Source: Bdellovibrionales bacterium
Lineage (GTDB): Bacteria; Bdellovibrionota; JAFGOL01
DNA: 10,480 bases
Reading direction: 5' to 3'
Assembly (NCBI GenBank): GCA_022707945.1
Contig: JAKIZQ010000009.1
Span: 3,892 to 14,371, forward strand
Made by a program: the position numbers and the translations under genes. The notes under the pieces were generated by a model. The model did no database searches and was not told where the DNA came from. It saw only the letters and a list, made by a program, of their open reading frames with translations. Below, piece by piece: positions 1-6,597 of the stretch. Position 1 is the stretch's first letter, and every line of letters starts with the position of its first letter.

Positions 1-1
1 G

Positions 2-403
2 GGTATGTCGTTAGTCGAGATAATGATAGTTATTGCTATCATGGGTGCTATTGGTGCATTAGTTGCTACCAACATACTGCCTATGTTCGAAAAATCAAAA
101 GTAGAGAACACAAAGAACCAGATGAAGAACATAGAACAGGCATTACAATTGTATTACACAGATAACAGTTCTTATCCAACAACAGAACAAGGCCTTGAGG
201 CTTTGGTGACAAAACCAACAGCAGGTACAGAACCAGAGAACTATAATCCATCTGGTTATATGAAGAAAATACCAAAGGATCAGTGGGGAAAAACTTTTAT
301 CTATGAATCCGATGGCACGAAGTATTCCATTATGTCTTATGGTAAGGATAGAAAAGAGGGTGGGGACGGATACGCAGAAGACATCGTTATAGAAAGTGAA
401 TAA
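2..403 (+). CDS. gspG: T2SS major pseudopilin GspG (5' partial)
   Basis: GspG polymerises into the periplasmic pseudopilus that drives substrates through the outer-membrane secretin. The frame is open to the left edge. The first full codon is Gly, followed by MSLVEIMIVIAIMG, the classic prepilin cleavage context (Gly at -1, Met at +1, Glu at +5), so the ATG at 5 encodes mature residue 1 and is not the start; only the short leader is missing. The mature protein is 132 residues: an N-terminal hydrophobic helix (about 1-25), the family motif YPTTEQGLEAL (57-67), PKDQWG (90-95), and a C-terminal loop YGKDRKEGGDGYAEDI (112-127). In GspG that loop binds calcium, and Asp115 and Asp126 match usual ligand positions. 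It is the first visible gene of gspG-H-I-J-K-L-M-N and overlaps gspH by 8 bases. Identification is very secure. Confidence 0.96.
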   Translation, partial: GMSLVEIMIVIAIMGAIGALVATNILPMFEKSKVENTKNQMKNIEQALQLYYTDNSSYPTTEQGLEALVTKPTAGTEPENYNPSGYMKKIPKDQWGKTFIYESDGTKYSIMSYGKDRKEGGDGYAEDIVIESE

Positions 404-989
404 TAAAGGTTTTACACTTGTAGAGATACTTATAGTTATAGCAGTGCTTGCCGCTGTGATAGGCATTGGTACACCTACTATAAAAAATGTATTAAGAACT
501 AATTTAAAGTCATCGGCATTCCAAATAGCGTCTTTGTCAAAGTTTGCTTATGACAGTGCTGTAATAAAAGGTAAGATACATAGAATAGTTTTTGATTTTG
601 ATAAAAGAACGTTCCAGCTTCAAGTATCTTCAAGTGATGAACTTGTTGAGGTCGTTGACGAAGAAGACGACGATTCTAAATCTGATAGGGAAGAGAGAGA
701 AAAACAAGAGAAGCAAAAAAAAGAAGTGTTCTATGACTTCCCAGGAGGAATTGGGAAAATACAAAAGTTAGCTTCTGGTGTGGAACTTGATAGTATAGAG
801 AATCTGAGTACAAAAAAGAAATACACAGAAGAAATAGCGTATCTTTATTTCTTTCCACAGGGAGCAACAGAAGACACAATTATAAGACTTAGTGGTCAAA
901 AGAGTAGAACAGGATTTTATTCTATAAGGCTAAATCCTCTTAACGGTAAGGCTAAAATAGAAGGTAGGTATCTTGAAGTTGAAGAATAG
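396..989 (+). CDS. gspH: T2SS minor pseudopilin GspH
   Basis: GspH is a minor pseudopilin of the pseudopilus tip, inserted in the inner membrane and processed by prepilin peptidase. The GTG start at 396 gives a very short leader MNNKG followed by FTLVEILIVIAVLAA: cleavage after Gly5, Phe at +1, Glu at +5. No strong ribosome site precedes it, so translation probably depends on coupling with gspG. The C-terminal half has the beta-sheet features of the family, including FFPQGA (152-157) and a final strand region around NPLNGKAKIEG (180-190). Between these, residues 81-110 are an extremely charged stretch (an acidic EEDDDS run, then Arg/Glu/Lys/Gln repeats) that looks like a flexible loop inserted in the globular domain. 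At 197 residues it is somewhat longer than typical GspH. The family is clear; the role of the charged loop is unknown. Confidence 0.92.
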   Translation: MNNKGFTLVEILIVIAVLAAVIGIGTPTIKNVLRTNLKSSAFQIASLSKFAYDSAVIKGKIHRIVFDFDKRTFQLQVSSSDELVEVVDEEDDDSKSDREEREKQEKQKKEVFYDFPGGIGKIQKLASGVELDSIENLSTKKKYTEEIAYLYFFPQGATEDTIIRLSGQKSRTGFYSIRLNPLNGKAKIEGRYLEVEE

Positions 990-1533
990 AGCATTCACTC
1001 TTGTAGAGGTCATGATAGCGTTAATGATACTTTCAATAACGCTCACAGCGCTTACTGGTGGACAAGTTATGTCCCTAAATACCTCTCAAAAATCTAGATT
1101 TGTTACAATAGCTACTAGCCTTGCAAGAGATATGATGGAAGATATAGATATCAATTCAAGTATACAGGGTTTTGCTTATGTTAAGGAACTTGGAGAGAAA
1201 AATGAGGGTTCGTTTGAGGAAGAAGAATATAAAGGATGGAAGTGGAAACGTGAGGTAAAAGAAGTAAATATTCCCATATCCAAGATAATGAATACATTTA
1301 TGTCGTCAGGAGATATGCAACAAGAGGCAGAAAATGTTGGAGCAGCTCAAGGTGACCAACAGTTCCTTGGTTTAATGGCTAGTAATGTTGAAAGAGTTAT
1401 GAAAGATTCTTTGAGAGAAGTTTCAGTAACGGTGTCTTGGCCTGTAAAGGCTGGTACACAGTATTCAAGTGTGGTCTTAGTTTATTATATGGTGGATTTT
1501 AATGCAGTCAGGAATTTTGTACCGGGCCTGTAA
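973..1533 (+). CDS. gspI: T2SS minor pseudopilin GspI
   Basis: GspI is a minor pseudopilin that nucleates the tip complex with GspJ and GspK. The N-terminus MKLKNRA / FTLVEVMIAL is a prepilin signal with Phe at +1 and Glu at +5, but residue -1 is Ala7 (codon GCA), not the near-invariant Gly. Later family features are SLARDMMEDI (49-58), the aromatic YKGWKW (86-91) and the strand REVSVTVSW (148-156). At 186 residues it is longer than the roughly 125 usual for GspI; the extra length is mostly a Met/Gln/Glu-rich segment at about 105-145. The TTG start at 973 overlaps gspH by 17 bases and follows a GAAGGTAGG sequence (960-968); a second in-frame TTG at 979 is an alternative. Order between gspH and gspJ and the sequence agree. 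Confidence 0.92.
   Translation: MKLKNRAFTLVEVMIALMILSITLTALTGGQVMSLNTSQKSRFVTIATSLARDMMEDIDINSSIQGFAYVKELGEKNEGSFEEEEYKGWKWKREVKEVNIPISKIMNTFMSSGDMQQEAENVGAAQGDQQFLGLMASNVERVMKDSLREVSVTVSWPVKAGTQYSSVVLVYYMVDFNAVRNFVPGL
1004..1019 (+). repeat. 16-base direct repeat, copy in gspI
   Basis: TAGAGGTCATGATAGC occurs here and again at 1569-1584 in gspJ, 565 bases away and in the same codon phase. It encodes the conserved Glu+5 region (E-V-M-I-A) of both prepilin signals, so it reflects shared ancestry or shared constraint rather than a mobile element. Confidence 0.8.
1491..1496 (+). promoter_or_regulatory. Ribosome binding site of gspJ
   Basis: GGTGGA lies five bases before the ATG at 1502. It supports that start over the in-frame TTG at 1517, even though this makes gspJ overlap gspI by 32 bases. 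Confidence 0.55.
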
Positions 1534-2272
1534 GGCTATTAACAAGCATTGTAATGGCATGACCTTGATAGAGGTCATGATAGCCTTGGCTATTTTTTCT
1601 GCAGTTGCTGTTTTTGCTGTTATGAGCACTCGTACAGGTATGAATATAAGAAGTAAAGTTTCTGATGAGAATGATTATTATCATACGGCCAGAACTGTAT
1701 TAAGACATATGCAAAAAGATATAAGTCTTGCTTTTCATTCTCCTCTGGATACTAGAAAAAGTGTGCAATATAGGCAAACACTCCCTCAGTTTGATCAATA
1801 CCAGGTATTTTCGTTCTTTAGGGGGACAAAGGACTCAATATTATTTTCTTCGTCGTCTCACAGACGCATGTATAAAGATACCAATGAAACAGATACTTGT
1901 GAGATAAGTTATACAATAGAAACAGATCAAAAAGATTCATCAAAGAATAATCTGGTTAAAAGAGAGTCACCATTTATAGACGATAAAATAGAAGAAGGTG
2001 GTGCAAAATATATTTTAGCAGAAGGTATTGAGGAGTTAAGGTTCAGATATCTTAGGCCTAAGATTGGCGAAATGGAAGCTGCTTGGGTTGATAGATGGGA
2101 CTCTACACAAGGGGAATTTTTATATTTATTCCCAGTAGCTGTAGAGGTTAGTATGGAGTTAATATCACCTACTAACAAAGAGAAAAAGATACGTTTATTA
2201 CAGAAGATAAAGATACTTAATCCTAATAATGTAGACTTAGGGTTAACTTTAATCGGAGGCACTGCATCTTGA
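1502..2272 (+). CDS. gspJ: T2SS minor pseudopilin GspJ
   Basis: GspJ is the larger minor pseudopilin that forms the tip trimer with GspI and GspK. The prepilin signal is MTLIEVMIALAIFSAVAVF after Gly19 (Met at +1, Glu at +5), giving a 19-residue basic leader, the longest leader among the pseudopilins here. Downstream features are the helix with RTVLRHMQKDISLAF (64-78), the strand pair around DSILFSSSSHRR (111-122), EGIEELRFRYL (174-184) followed by WVDRWDS (195-201), and LFPVAVEVSMEL (209-220). These match the GspJ layout, in which a Trp-containing segment precedes a Pro-Val-Ala strand. At 256 residues it is slightly long. The ATG at 1502 has a plausible Shine-Dalgarno; the overlap with gspI is 32 bases. 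A shorter leader from TTG 1517 is possible. It overlaps gspK by the four bases TTGA. Confidence 0.93.
   Translation: MQSGILYRACKAINKHCNGMTLIEVMIALAIFSAVAVFAVMSTRTGMNIRSKVSDENDYYHTARTVLRHMQKDISLAFHSPLDTRKSVQYRQTLPQFDQYQVFSFFRGTKDSILFSSSSHRRMYKDTNETDTCEISYTIETDQKDSSKNNLVKRESPFIDDKIEEGGAKYILAEGIEELRFRYLRPKIGEMEAAWVDRWDSTQGEFLYLFPVAVEVSMELISPTNKEKKIRLLQKIKILNPNNVDLGLTLIGGTAS
1569..1584 (+). repeat. 16-base direct repeat, copy in gspJ
   Basis: Second exact copy of TAGAGGTCATGATAGC; the first is at 1004-1019 in gspI. Both are in the same reading phase, so recombination between them would remove 565 bases and join the gspI prepilin signal to the gspJ body, shifting nothing within the repeat itself. 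Confidence 0.8.
2255..2259 (+). promoter_or_regulatory. Ribosome binding site of gspK
   Basis: GGAGG ends nine bases before the TTG at 2269. It supports a TTG start whose first bases overlap the TGA stop of gspJ (TTGA). Confidence 0.7.
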
Positions 2273-3414
2273 AAAGTATCAGGGACAAAAAAGGCATGGC
2301 TCTTTTACTGGTTATGACAACGGTTGCTTTATTGTCAGTAATAATGCTTGAACTTAATTATACTACAAGGGTAACTAATGCTATGTCGTCTAACTACAAG
2401 GATGAAGTAGCCGCAGAGTATCTTGCAAAATCATCTCTTAATGTCGCAATGTTGAGGATAGCAATAGCCAACAAAGTAAAGACCTTCGAAATGGGTGGCG
2501 TTAAGATCCCAAGTTCAGTAACGTCTATAATAATAAGTTTACCATTCGTTTTTCCGCCACCAGCAGAGCTTCTTTCTTTTGGTGCTACTGGCGATGAAAA
2601 TTTGGATCTTGGCATGAGGAGTATGCTTGAACAGATAAAAAAAGACACTAATATCTCAAAAGTTGGTTATTTTGATCAAAACATATCTTCTACAGATTCT
2701 TTAATAAACATTAATGCTATTCCGTTGAATGAAGAGAGGATAGAGACCTTTAAAGAACAGATGAAATCACATTATGTAGCCAAGATACAAGAAGATGAGA
2801 GCTTTGGTTACAGACATCCAATACAGGATTTTGAAAGGACTATAAACAATATAATAGACTGGATAGATGCTGATGTTAACTCAAGAAACGGAGGCGATGA
2901 GAACATATATTATGAAAAGAGAAACCCTCCCTATAGGGTAAGGAATACTCCAATGCACAGCATGTCTGAGCTTTATATGATAGAAGGGATGAATGATGAG
3001 CTTTTTGATTTTATTAGTCCGATGGTAACGATATTCTCTGGGGGAGGCATAAACGTTAATAAAGCTGACAAAGATATGTGGAAAACCATAGAACCCAAGC
3101 TTACAGATGAGGAAATAACACTATTGATGGAGAAAATACAGCTTACAGGCGACTTTGCAAGTGAACAAGACCTTAAAACGTGGATAGGTCAGAACACAAA
3201 GATAGCCACAGCAGACTTTAACCCTTTAAAGATACCGCTTTCCTTTAGTGAGGATAATTACAAAATAGAAGCAGTGGGTCATAGTGGCAAGGTATCTAAA
3301 AAGATTATATGTTATGTTTCAGAAGCTTATAGTAAACTATTACTAGAGGGGCGCTTGCCAGAAAAGAGCAGTACAGACCCAGTCCCTAGTATTGTTTATT
3401 GGGAGTATAGATAG
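2269..3414 (+). CDS. gspK: T2SS minor pseudopilin GspK (tip protein)
   Basis: GspK is the large minor pseudopilin thought to cap the pseudopilus tip with GspH, GspI and GspJ. The leader MKSIRDKKG is followed by MALLLVMTTVALLSVIML: cleavage after Gly9, and Leu instead of Glu at +5, which is the family hallmark of GspK. The large periplasmic domain has the expected motifs: DWIDADVNSRNGGDENIYY (197-215), PPYRVRNTPMHSMSELYMI (220-238) and INVNKAD (261-267), which correspond to the helical insertion and the metal-binding region of GspK. Its 381 residues exceed the roughly 320 of enterobacterial GspK. The TTG start has a good Shine-Dalgarno and a TTGA overlap with gspJ; gspL begins two bases after the stop. 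Very secure. Confidence 0.95.
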   Translation: MKSIRDKKGMALLLVMTTVALLSVIMLELNYTTRVTNAMSSNYKDEVAAEYLAKSSLNVAMLRIAIANKVKTFEMGGVKIPSSVTSIIISLPFVFPPPAELLSFGATGDENLDLGMRSMLEQIKKDTNISKVGYFDQNISSTDSLININAIPLNEERIETFKEQMKSHYVAKIQEDESFGYRHPIQDFERTINNIIDWIDADVNSRNGGDENIYYEKRNPPYRVRNTPMHSMSELYMIEGMNDELFDFISPMVTIFSGGGINVNKADKDMWKTIEPKLTDEEITLLMEKIQLTGDFASEQDLKTWIGQNTKIATADFNPLKIPLSFSEDNYKIEAVGHSGKVSKKIICYVSEAYSKLLLEGRLPEKSSTDPVPSIVYWEYR

Positions 3415-3416
3415 GA

Positions 3417-5084
3417 TTGAAAGTACTTGTATTAGACATAGGTTCTTATTCAATTAAGGCGTTATACTTTGAAAAAAGTTATAGCGGGCATAAGCTACTT
3501 AGTTTCTCTAATACCATAATCCCTGATGATTCAAAGCTAAGCGCTTCTGAGAGGATCTTAGAAGCTATAAGAGTGATGAAGTCTGAACAGAAATATGAAC
3601 CAGCAGAAACAGTGTTGATATACCCATCAGAAAAGACCACCACAAGATTTTTTACTTTACCTTTTAAGGACAATAAAAGGATTTCTATGGCATTACCTCT
3701 AGAAATAGAGGAGCAAATGCCTTTTGAATTGGAAGATATATTATATGAATGGCAGGTTGTAGAATATCTCGATAAGGGAAGCAGAGTGTTCGTTACTGTT
3801 ACAAGGAAAGAAGATTTTAATTCTTACATGGAACTTCTTAAGAATGCAGGAATAGAACCTGATGTTGTTACAACAGGTACAGATGCTTTATTCAGCCTGG
3901 GGAGTTTTCTTAAACTTGGAAAAGAGATAATAGAGGTAGAACAAGACGGTAAAAGCCAAAAACAAATAGAGTCACATCCTGTAGTAATAATAGATATGGG
4001 AAGCACCAAGACCAATGTTGTACTTTCTAGGAATGGTATTCCTGAATATGCAAGGGTTATAAATTATGGTGGAGAACATATTACTAAAAAAATAATGGAG
4101 TATTATGATCTGCCGTATCAGCAAGCAGAGACATCAAAAATAGACGTTGGATATATAATACTTGATGGAGATACCTCTAATTACACAAAAGAGCAGATAA
4201 GTTTTTCTACGATATTAAAAGAAGCCAGTGATCTTGTAATAAGGGATATAAATCAAACATTGGCCAGTTATAGGTCAGAAAAGAAAGATCATATATCTAG
4301 ATGTTTTCTTGCAGGAGCCGGCTGGCAAACCAGAAATTTTAAAGAGTATATGATACAGGAATTAAAGCTTAATATACAGCCTCTAGAATTCCATCAGTCA
4401 ATAGGAATCAAACTTCCATTTAGTGGAACACCAGATGAGTTAAAATTTTGTAACACTATAGGTTATTTCTTGAGATATGCAGGCAAGACACCTTTAAAGG
4501 GTTTAAACTTTAAGAAAGAAAAAGGCTCTAGTTCCTCTGGTGATGCTTCAGAATTTGTAAGGTTGTTTAGACCAACTATAAGGAATTTTATAATAGCTTT
4601 TGTGTTTTTTATGTTCTATTTGTTCGCACATTCTATGTTATTGAATAGGATTCAGGAACGATACAATGTTGATGTTGAGCAGAAACTAAAAGAAGCTTTT
4701 CCAGACAAGGATAAAAGAGCTCAAAAGAATCTTTTGGATAATTACCCAAAAATAGTAAGAGAAGCAAGGACAAGACTTAAATCACAAAAGGCGCTGTTAG
4801 AAGGTTCTAGTGTTAAAGAAGGGTCTTCTTTATCTGTGCTTAGTTCTTTGTCTGCAAACATAGATCAAAGTAACAAAGTAGATTTTGTAGATCTTGATAT
4901 ACAAAAATCAGAGTTAAAATCAGCAAAATTCTATACTCCAAATAAAGAAACTGCAGACAACTTAATTAAAGGTCTTGAGCTAAGTAAGGTCTTTAAGGAC
5001 ATTAAAGTTAAAGAGGGTAAAACAACAGCTAATGGTGTAGAGCTAGAACTTAGTTCTCTTTATAAAGAGGATGGGAACAAATAA
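3417..5084 (+). CDS. gspL: T2SS assembly platform protein GspL (PilM-like actin fold plus periplasmic domain)
   Basis: GspL recruits the ATPase GspE to the inner membrane and pairs with GspM. The cytoplasmic part (about 1-385) is an actin-like fold closely resembling PilM of type IV pili: phosphate-1-like DIGSYSIKA (7-15), LPLEIEEQMPFELED (93-107), phosphate-2-like DMGSTKTN (193-200) and an adenosine-like LAGAGW (298-303). One membrane helix follows (about 390-408), then a coiled linker and a small periplasmic domain (about 475-555), the PilN/GspL-type ferredoxin-like part. At 555 residues it is much longer than the roughly 400 of enterobacterial or Vibrio GspL. The TTG start at 3417 lies two bases after gspK; the nearest purine-rich site is GGGAG at 3401-3405. 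It shares one base with gspM. The annotation as GspL rests on the order K-L-M as well as the domain layout. Confidence 0.93.
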   Translation: MKVLVLDIGSYSIKALYFEKSYSGHKLLSFSNTIIPDDSKLSASERILEAIRVMKSEQKYEPAETVLIYPSEKTTTRFFTLPFKDNKRISMALPLEIEEQMPFELEDILYEWQVVEYLDKGSRVFVTVTRKEDFNSYMELLKNAGIEPDVVTTGTDALFSLGSFLKLGKEIIEVEQDGKSQKQIESHPVVIIDMGSTKTNVVLSRNGIPEYARVINYGGEHITKKIMEYYDLPYQQAETSKIDVGYIILDGDTSNYTKEQISFSTILKEASDLVIRDINQTLASYRSEKKDHISRCFLAGAGWQTRNFKEYMIQELKLNIQPLEFHQSIGIKLPFSGTPDELKFCNTIGYFLRYAGKTPLKGLNFKKEKGSSSSGDASEFVRLFRPTIRNFIIAFVFFMFYLFAHSMLLNRIQERYNVDVEQKLKEAFPDKDKRAQKNLLDNYPKIVREARTRLKSQKALLEGSSVKEGSSLSVLSSLSANIDQSNKVDFVDLDIQKSELKSAKFYTPNKETADNLIKGLELSKVFKDIKVKEGKTTANGVELELSSLYKEDGNK

Positions 5085-5695
5085 TGTTCGATAAAATTAA
5101 ATATAGATTCCAGGAGTGGTGGTACAACTTTACTGAAAGTGTTTTCTTAGAGAAACTAAGATCACGTTATGATGCTCTTTCTCCTAGGGATAAAAAACTA
5201 TTAAAGAATGGTCTTGTTGCGTTAGCTGTCTTTATACTTGTATGGATAATGATGTCTATGCTGTCGGGAATATCAGAAAAAGAATTAAAGATAGAAGAAG
5301 CAAGATCCACTATTACTGAGCTCGATGTTCTGAACGATTTTGTAGAGGCAAACAAATTGGAATTGCAAAAAAGAAGATCAGAAACATCTGGTTCAAAATA
5401 TGTATCTTTGACCGATCTAATAGAAAAACAGCAAGTTGCTGCTTTAATAAATCCAGAGACGAGAATAGACCTTAAAGAGACACCAAAAAAAGATGTTGAA
5501 AAAGGTAAATTCGTAGAGAATATTGCAACCGTGAAATATGAGAAGATAACTATAAGACAATTAGTTAAGCTTTTGTCTGGTATAGAGAAGAACGAGGTCT
5601 TTGCAGTTATCTCATCATTGAAGATAAAAAGAAGAGTAGATGATATAAGATACATAGACGTTGAGTTCGAAGTGTTGGCGAGGACTCCAAAATGA
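5084..5695 (+). CDS. gspM: T2SS assembly platform protein GspM
   Basis: GspM is a bitopic inner-membrane protein that binds GspL and stabilises the assembly platform. The layout matches the family: a cytoplasmic N-terminus carrying LSPRDKKLLKNG (32-43), one membrane helix (about 43-60), a helical segment (about 62-100), and a small periplasmic domain ending in alternating strands near the C-terminus. The LSPRDK motif just before the membrane helix is typical of GspM. The ATG at 5084 overlaps the gspL stop by one base (TAATG), with GGGA about seven bases upstream. At 203 residues it is slightly longer than most GspM. Sequence conservation in this family is low, so position between gspL and gspN contributes strongly to the call. 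Confidence 0.9.
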   Translation: MFDKIKYRFQEWWYNFTESVFLEKLRSRYDALSPRDKKLLKNGLVALAVFILVWIMMSMLSGISEKELKIEEARSTITELDVLNDFVEANKLELQKRRSETSGSKYVSLTDLIEKQQVAALINPETRIDLKETPKKDVEKGKFVENIATVKYEKITIRQLVKLLSGIEKNEVFAVISSLKIKRRVDDIRYIDVEFEVLARTPK

Positions 5696-6597
5696 AAGAA
5701 CTGAAGTCTTTGTTTAAATATATCTATAAACGAAGATATTATATAGCTTTGTTCTTGGTTGCTTTTATTGTTTTTTTTAGAGTGTCATTCCCCGACGAAA
5801 AAGTTGTTGAAAGTATCTTTGATAGTATAAAAGCACAGACGGGAATAAGTATTGAAGCAGATAGTCCAAAATTTTCTTTTATACCTAGTCTTGGTATAAA
5901 GTTTGATTCTGCTAAGTTAAGATTACAGGGTTCAACAAAAGATATCCTTTTGGGCAGGACAAAGATAGGAATATCCCCTTTGTCCGTCTTAATGTTATCC
6001 CCTGCATTAAAAGTAGAGTCAGAATCTTTTAGGGGTGAAGTTCAAATAAAAATAAGCGGATTTTCTTTGATAGGTACACCAGTGGATGAATTATATCTTA
6101 AAGTATATGCCGTTGATGTACAACTTAGGGATATATTATATCCACAGTATTCACTGGACCTGTTTGCAAAGGCCAATCTTAATTTAGAAGGATACATTAA
6201 TCTTAGGAATATAGTTTATTCAGATCTTACAGCAGAGTTATTGCTTGACGACCTTCGTTCTAAAGAAGGGACTAATGTTGGTTTTTTTGCAATACCACCG
6301 TTTTCTGTTAAGAAGGGAGAAGCTTCTGTTTCTTTACAAAAAAGCGAACTCACTGTTGGTAAATTTGTACTTGGTGGAGCAGGTGATGATATAGATGGCT
6401 CTTTAAGGGGTAAATGGTCATATAAAGGCAATAGGTACGAATTCACTGTTAAGCTTAAACTTGGCGGAGAACTAGAAAGAAGTTTTGGGTCTTTTATGTC
6501 TTTTCTTCCTCAAGCCGCAAAGAAACCAGATGGTTTCTATAATTTTCGTATTAATGGCGACGGTAGGATGCCAGTACCCAATATAACACCGCTATAG
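5692..6597 (+). CDS. gspN: T2SS accessory protein GspN (AsmA-like form)
   Basis: This looks like the longer GspN found with delta-type and Leptospira-type T2SS loci, related to AsmA-like envelope proteins, rather than the short enterobacterial GspN. A basic cytoplasmic N-terminus is followed by one membrane helix (about 17-31), then an all-beta periplasmic region. Typical features are an amphipathic stretch after the membrane (VVESIFDSIKAQTGISIEA, 38-56), repeated strand pairs, GGAGDDIDGSLRG (228-240) and a terminal FRINGDGRMPVPNI (285-298), which resembles the C-terminal Gly-Pro motif of the family. Its precise role in secretion is not settled. The start overlaps the gspM stop by ATGA. The stop lies in the CTATAG palindrome shared with the convergent aminotransferase gene. 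At 301 residues the gene looks complete. Confidence 0.85.
   Translation: MKELKSLFKYIYKRRYYIALFLVAFIVFFRVSFPDEKVVESIFDSIKAQTGISIEADSPKFSFIPSLGIKFDSAKLRLQGSTKDILLGRTKIGISPLSVLMLSPALKVESESFRGEVQIKISGFSLIGTPVDELYLKVYAVDVQLRDILYPQYSLDLFAKANLNLEGYINLRNIVYSDLTAELLLDDLRSKEGTNVGFFAIPPFSVKKGEASVSLQKSELTVGKFVLGGAGDDIDGSLRGKWSYKGNRYEFTVKLKLGGELERSFGSFMSFLPQAAKKPDGFYNFRINGDGRMPVPNITPL
6592..6597. other. Shared palindromic stop hexamer CTATAG
   Basis: The palindrome CTATAG gives TAG to gspN on the plus strand (6595-6597) and TAG to the aminotransferase gene on the minus strand (6594-6592). The convergent genes therefore overlap by six bases, leaving no intergenic space for a terminator between the stops. 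Confidence 0.97.

Noticed and set aside
1004..1584. Repeated TAGAGGTCATGATAGC as a mobile-element or regulatory repeat
   Set aside because: Both copies lie in the homologous prepilin-signal codons of gspI and gspJ, which explains the similarity without a separate element.
5167..5655. 162-codon open frame antisense to gspM
   Set aside because: It is a shadow of gspM codon use: the product is Ser/Phe-rich with no recognisable motif, and gspM is well supported on the other strand.
6521..6538. Seven-base-pair perfect hairpin AGAAACC-AGAT-GGTTTCT as an intrinsic terminator
   Set aside because: It lies inside gspN before its stop, has only two G-C pairs, and lacks a U-tract on either strand, so I do not list it as a terminator.
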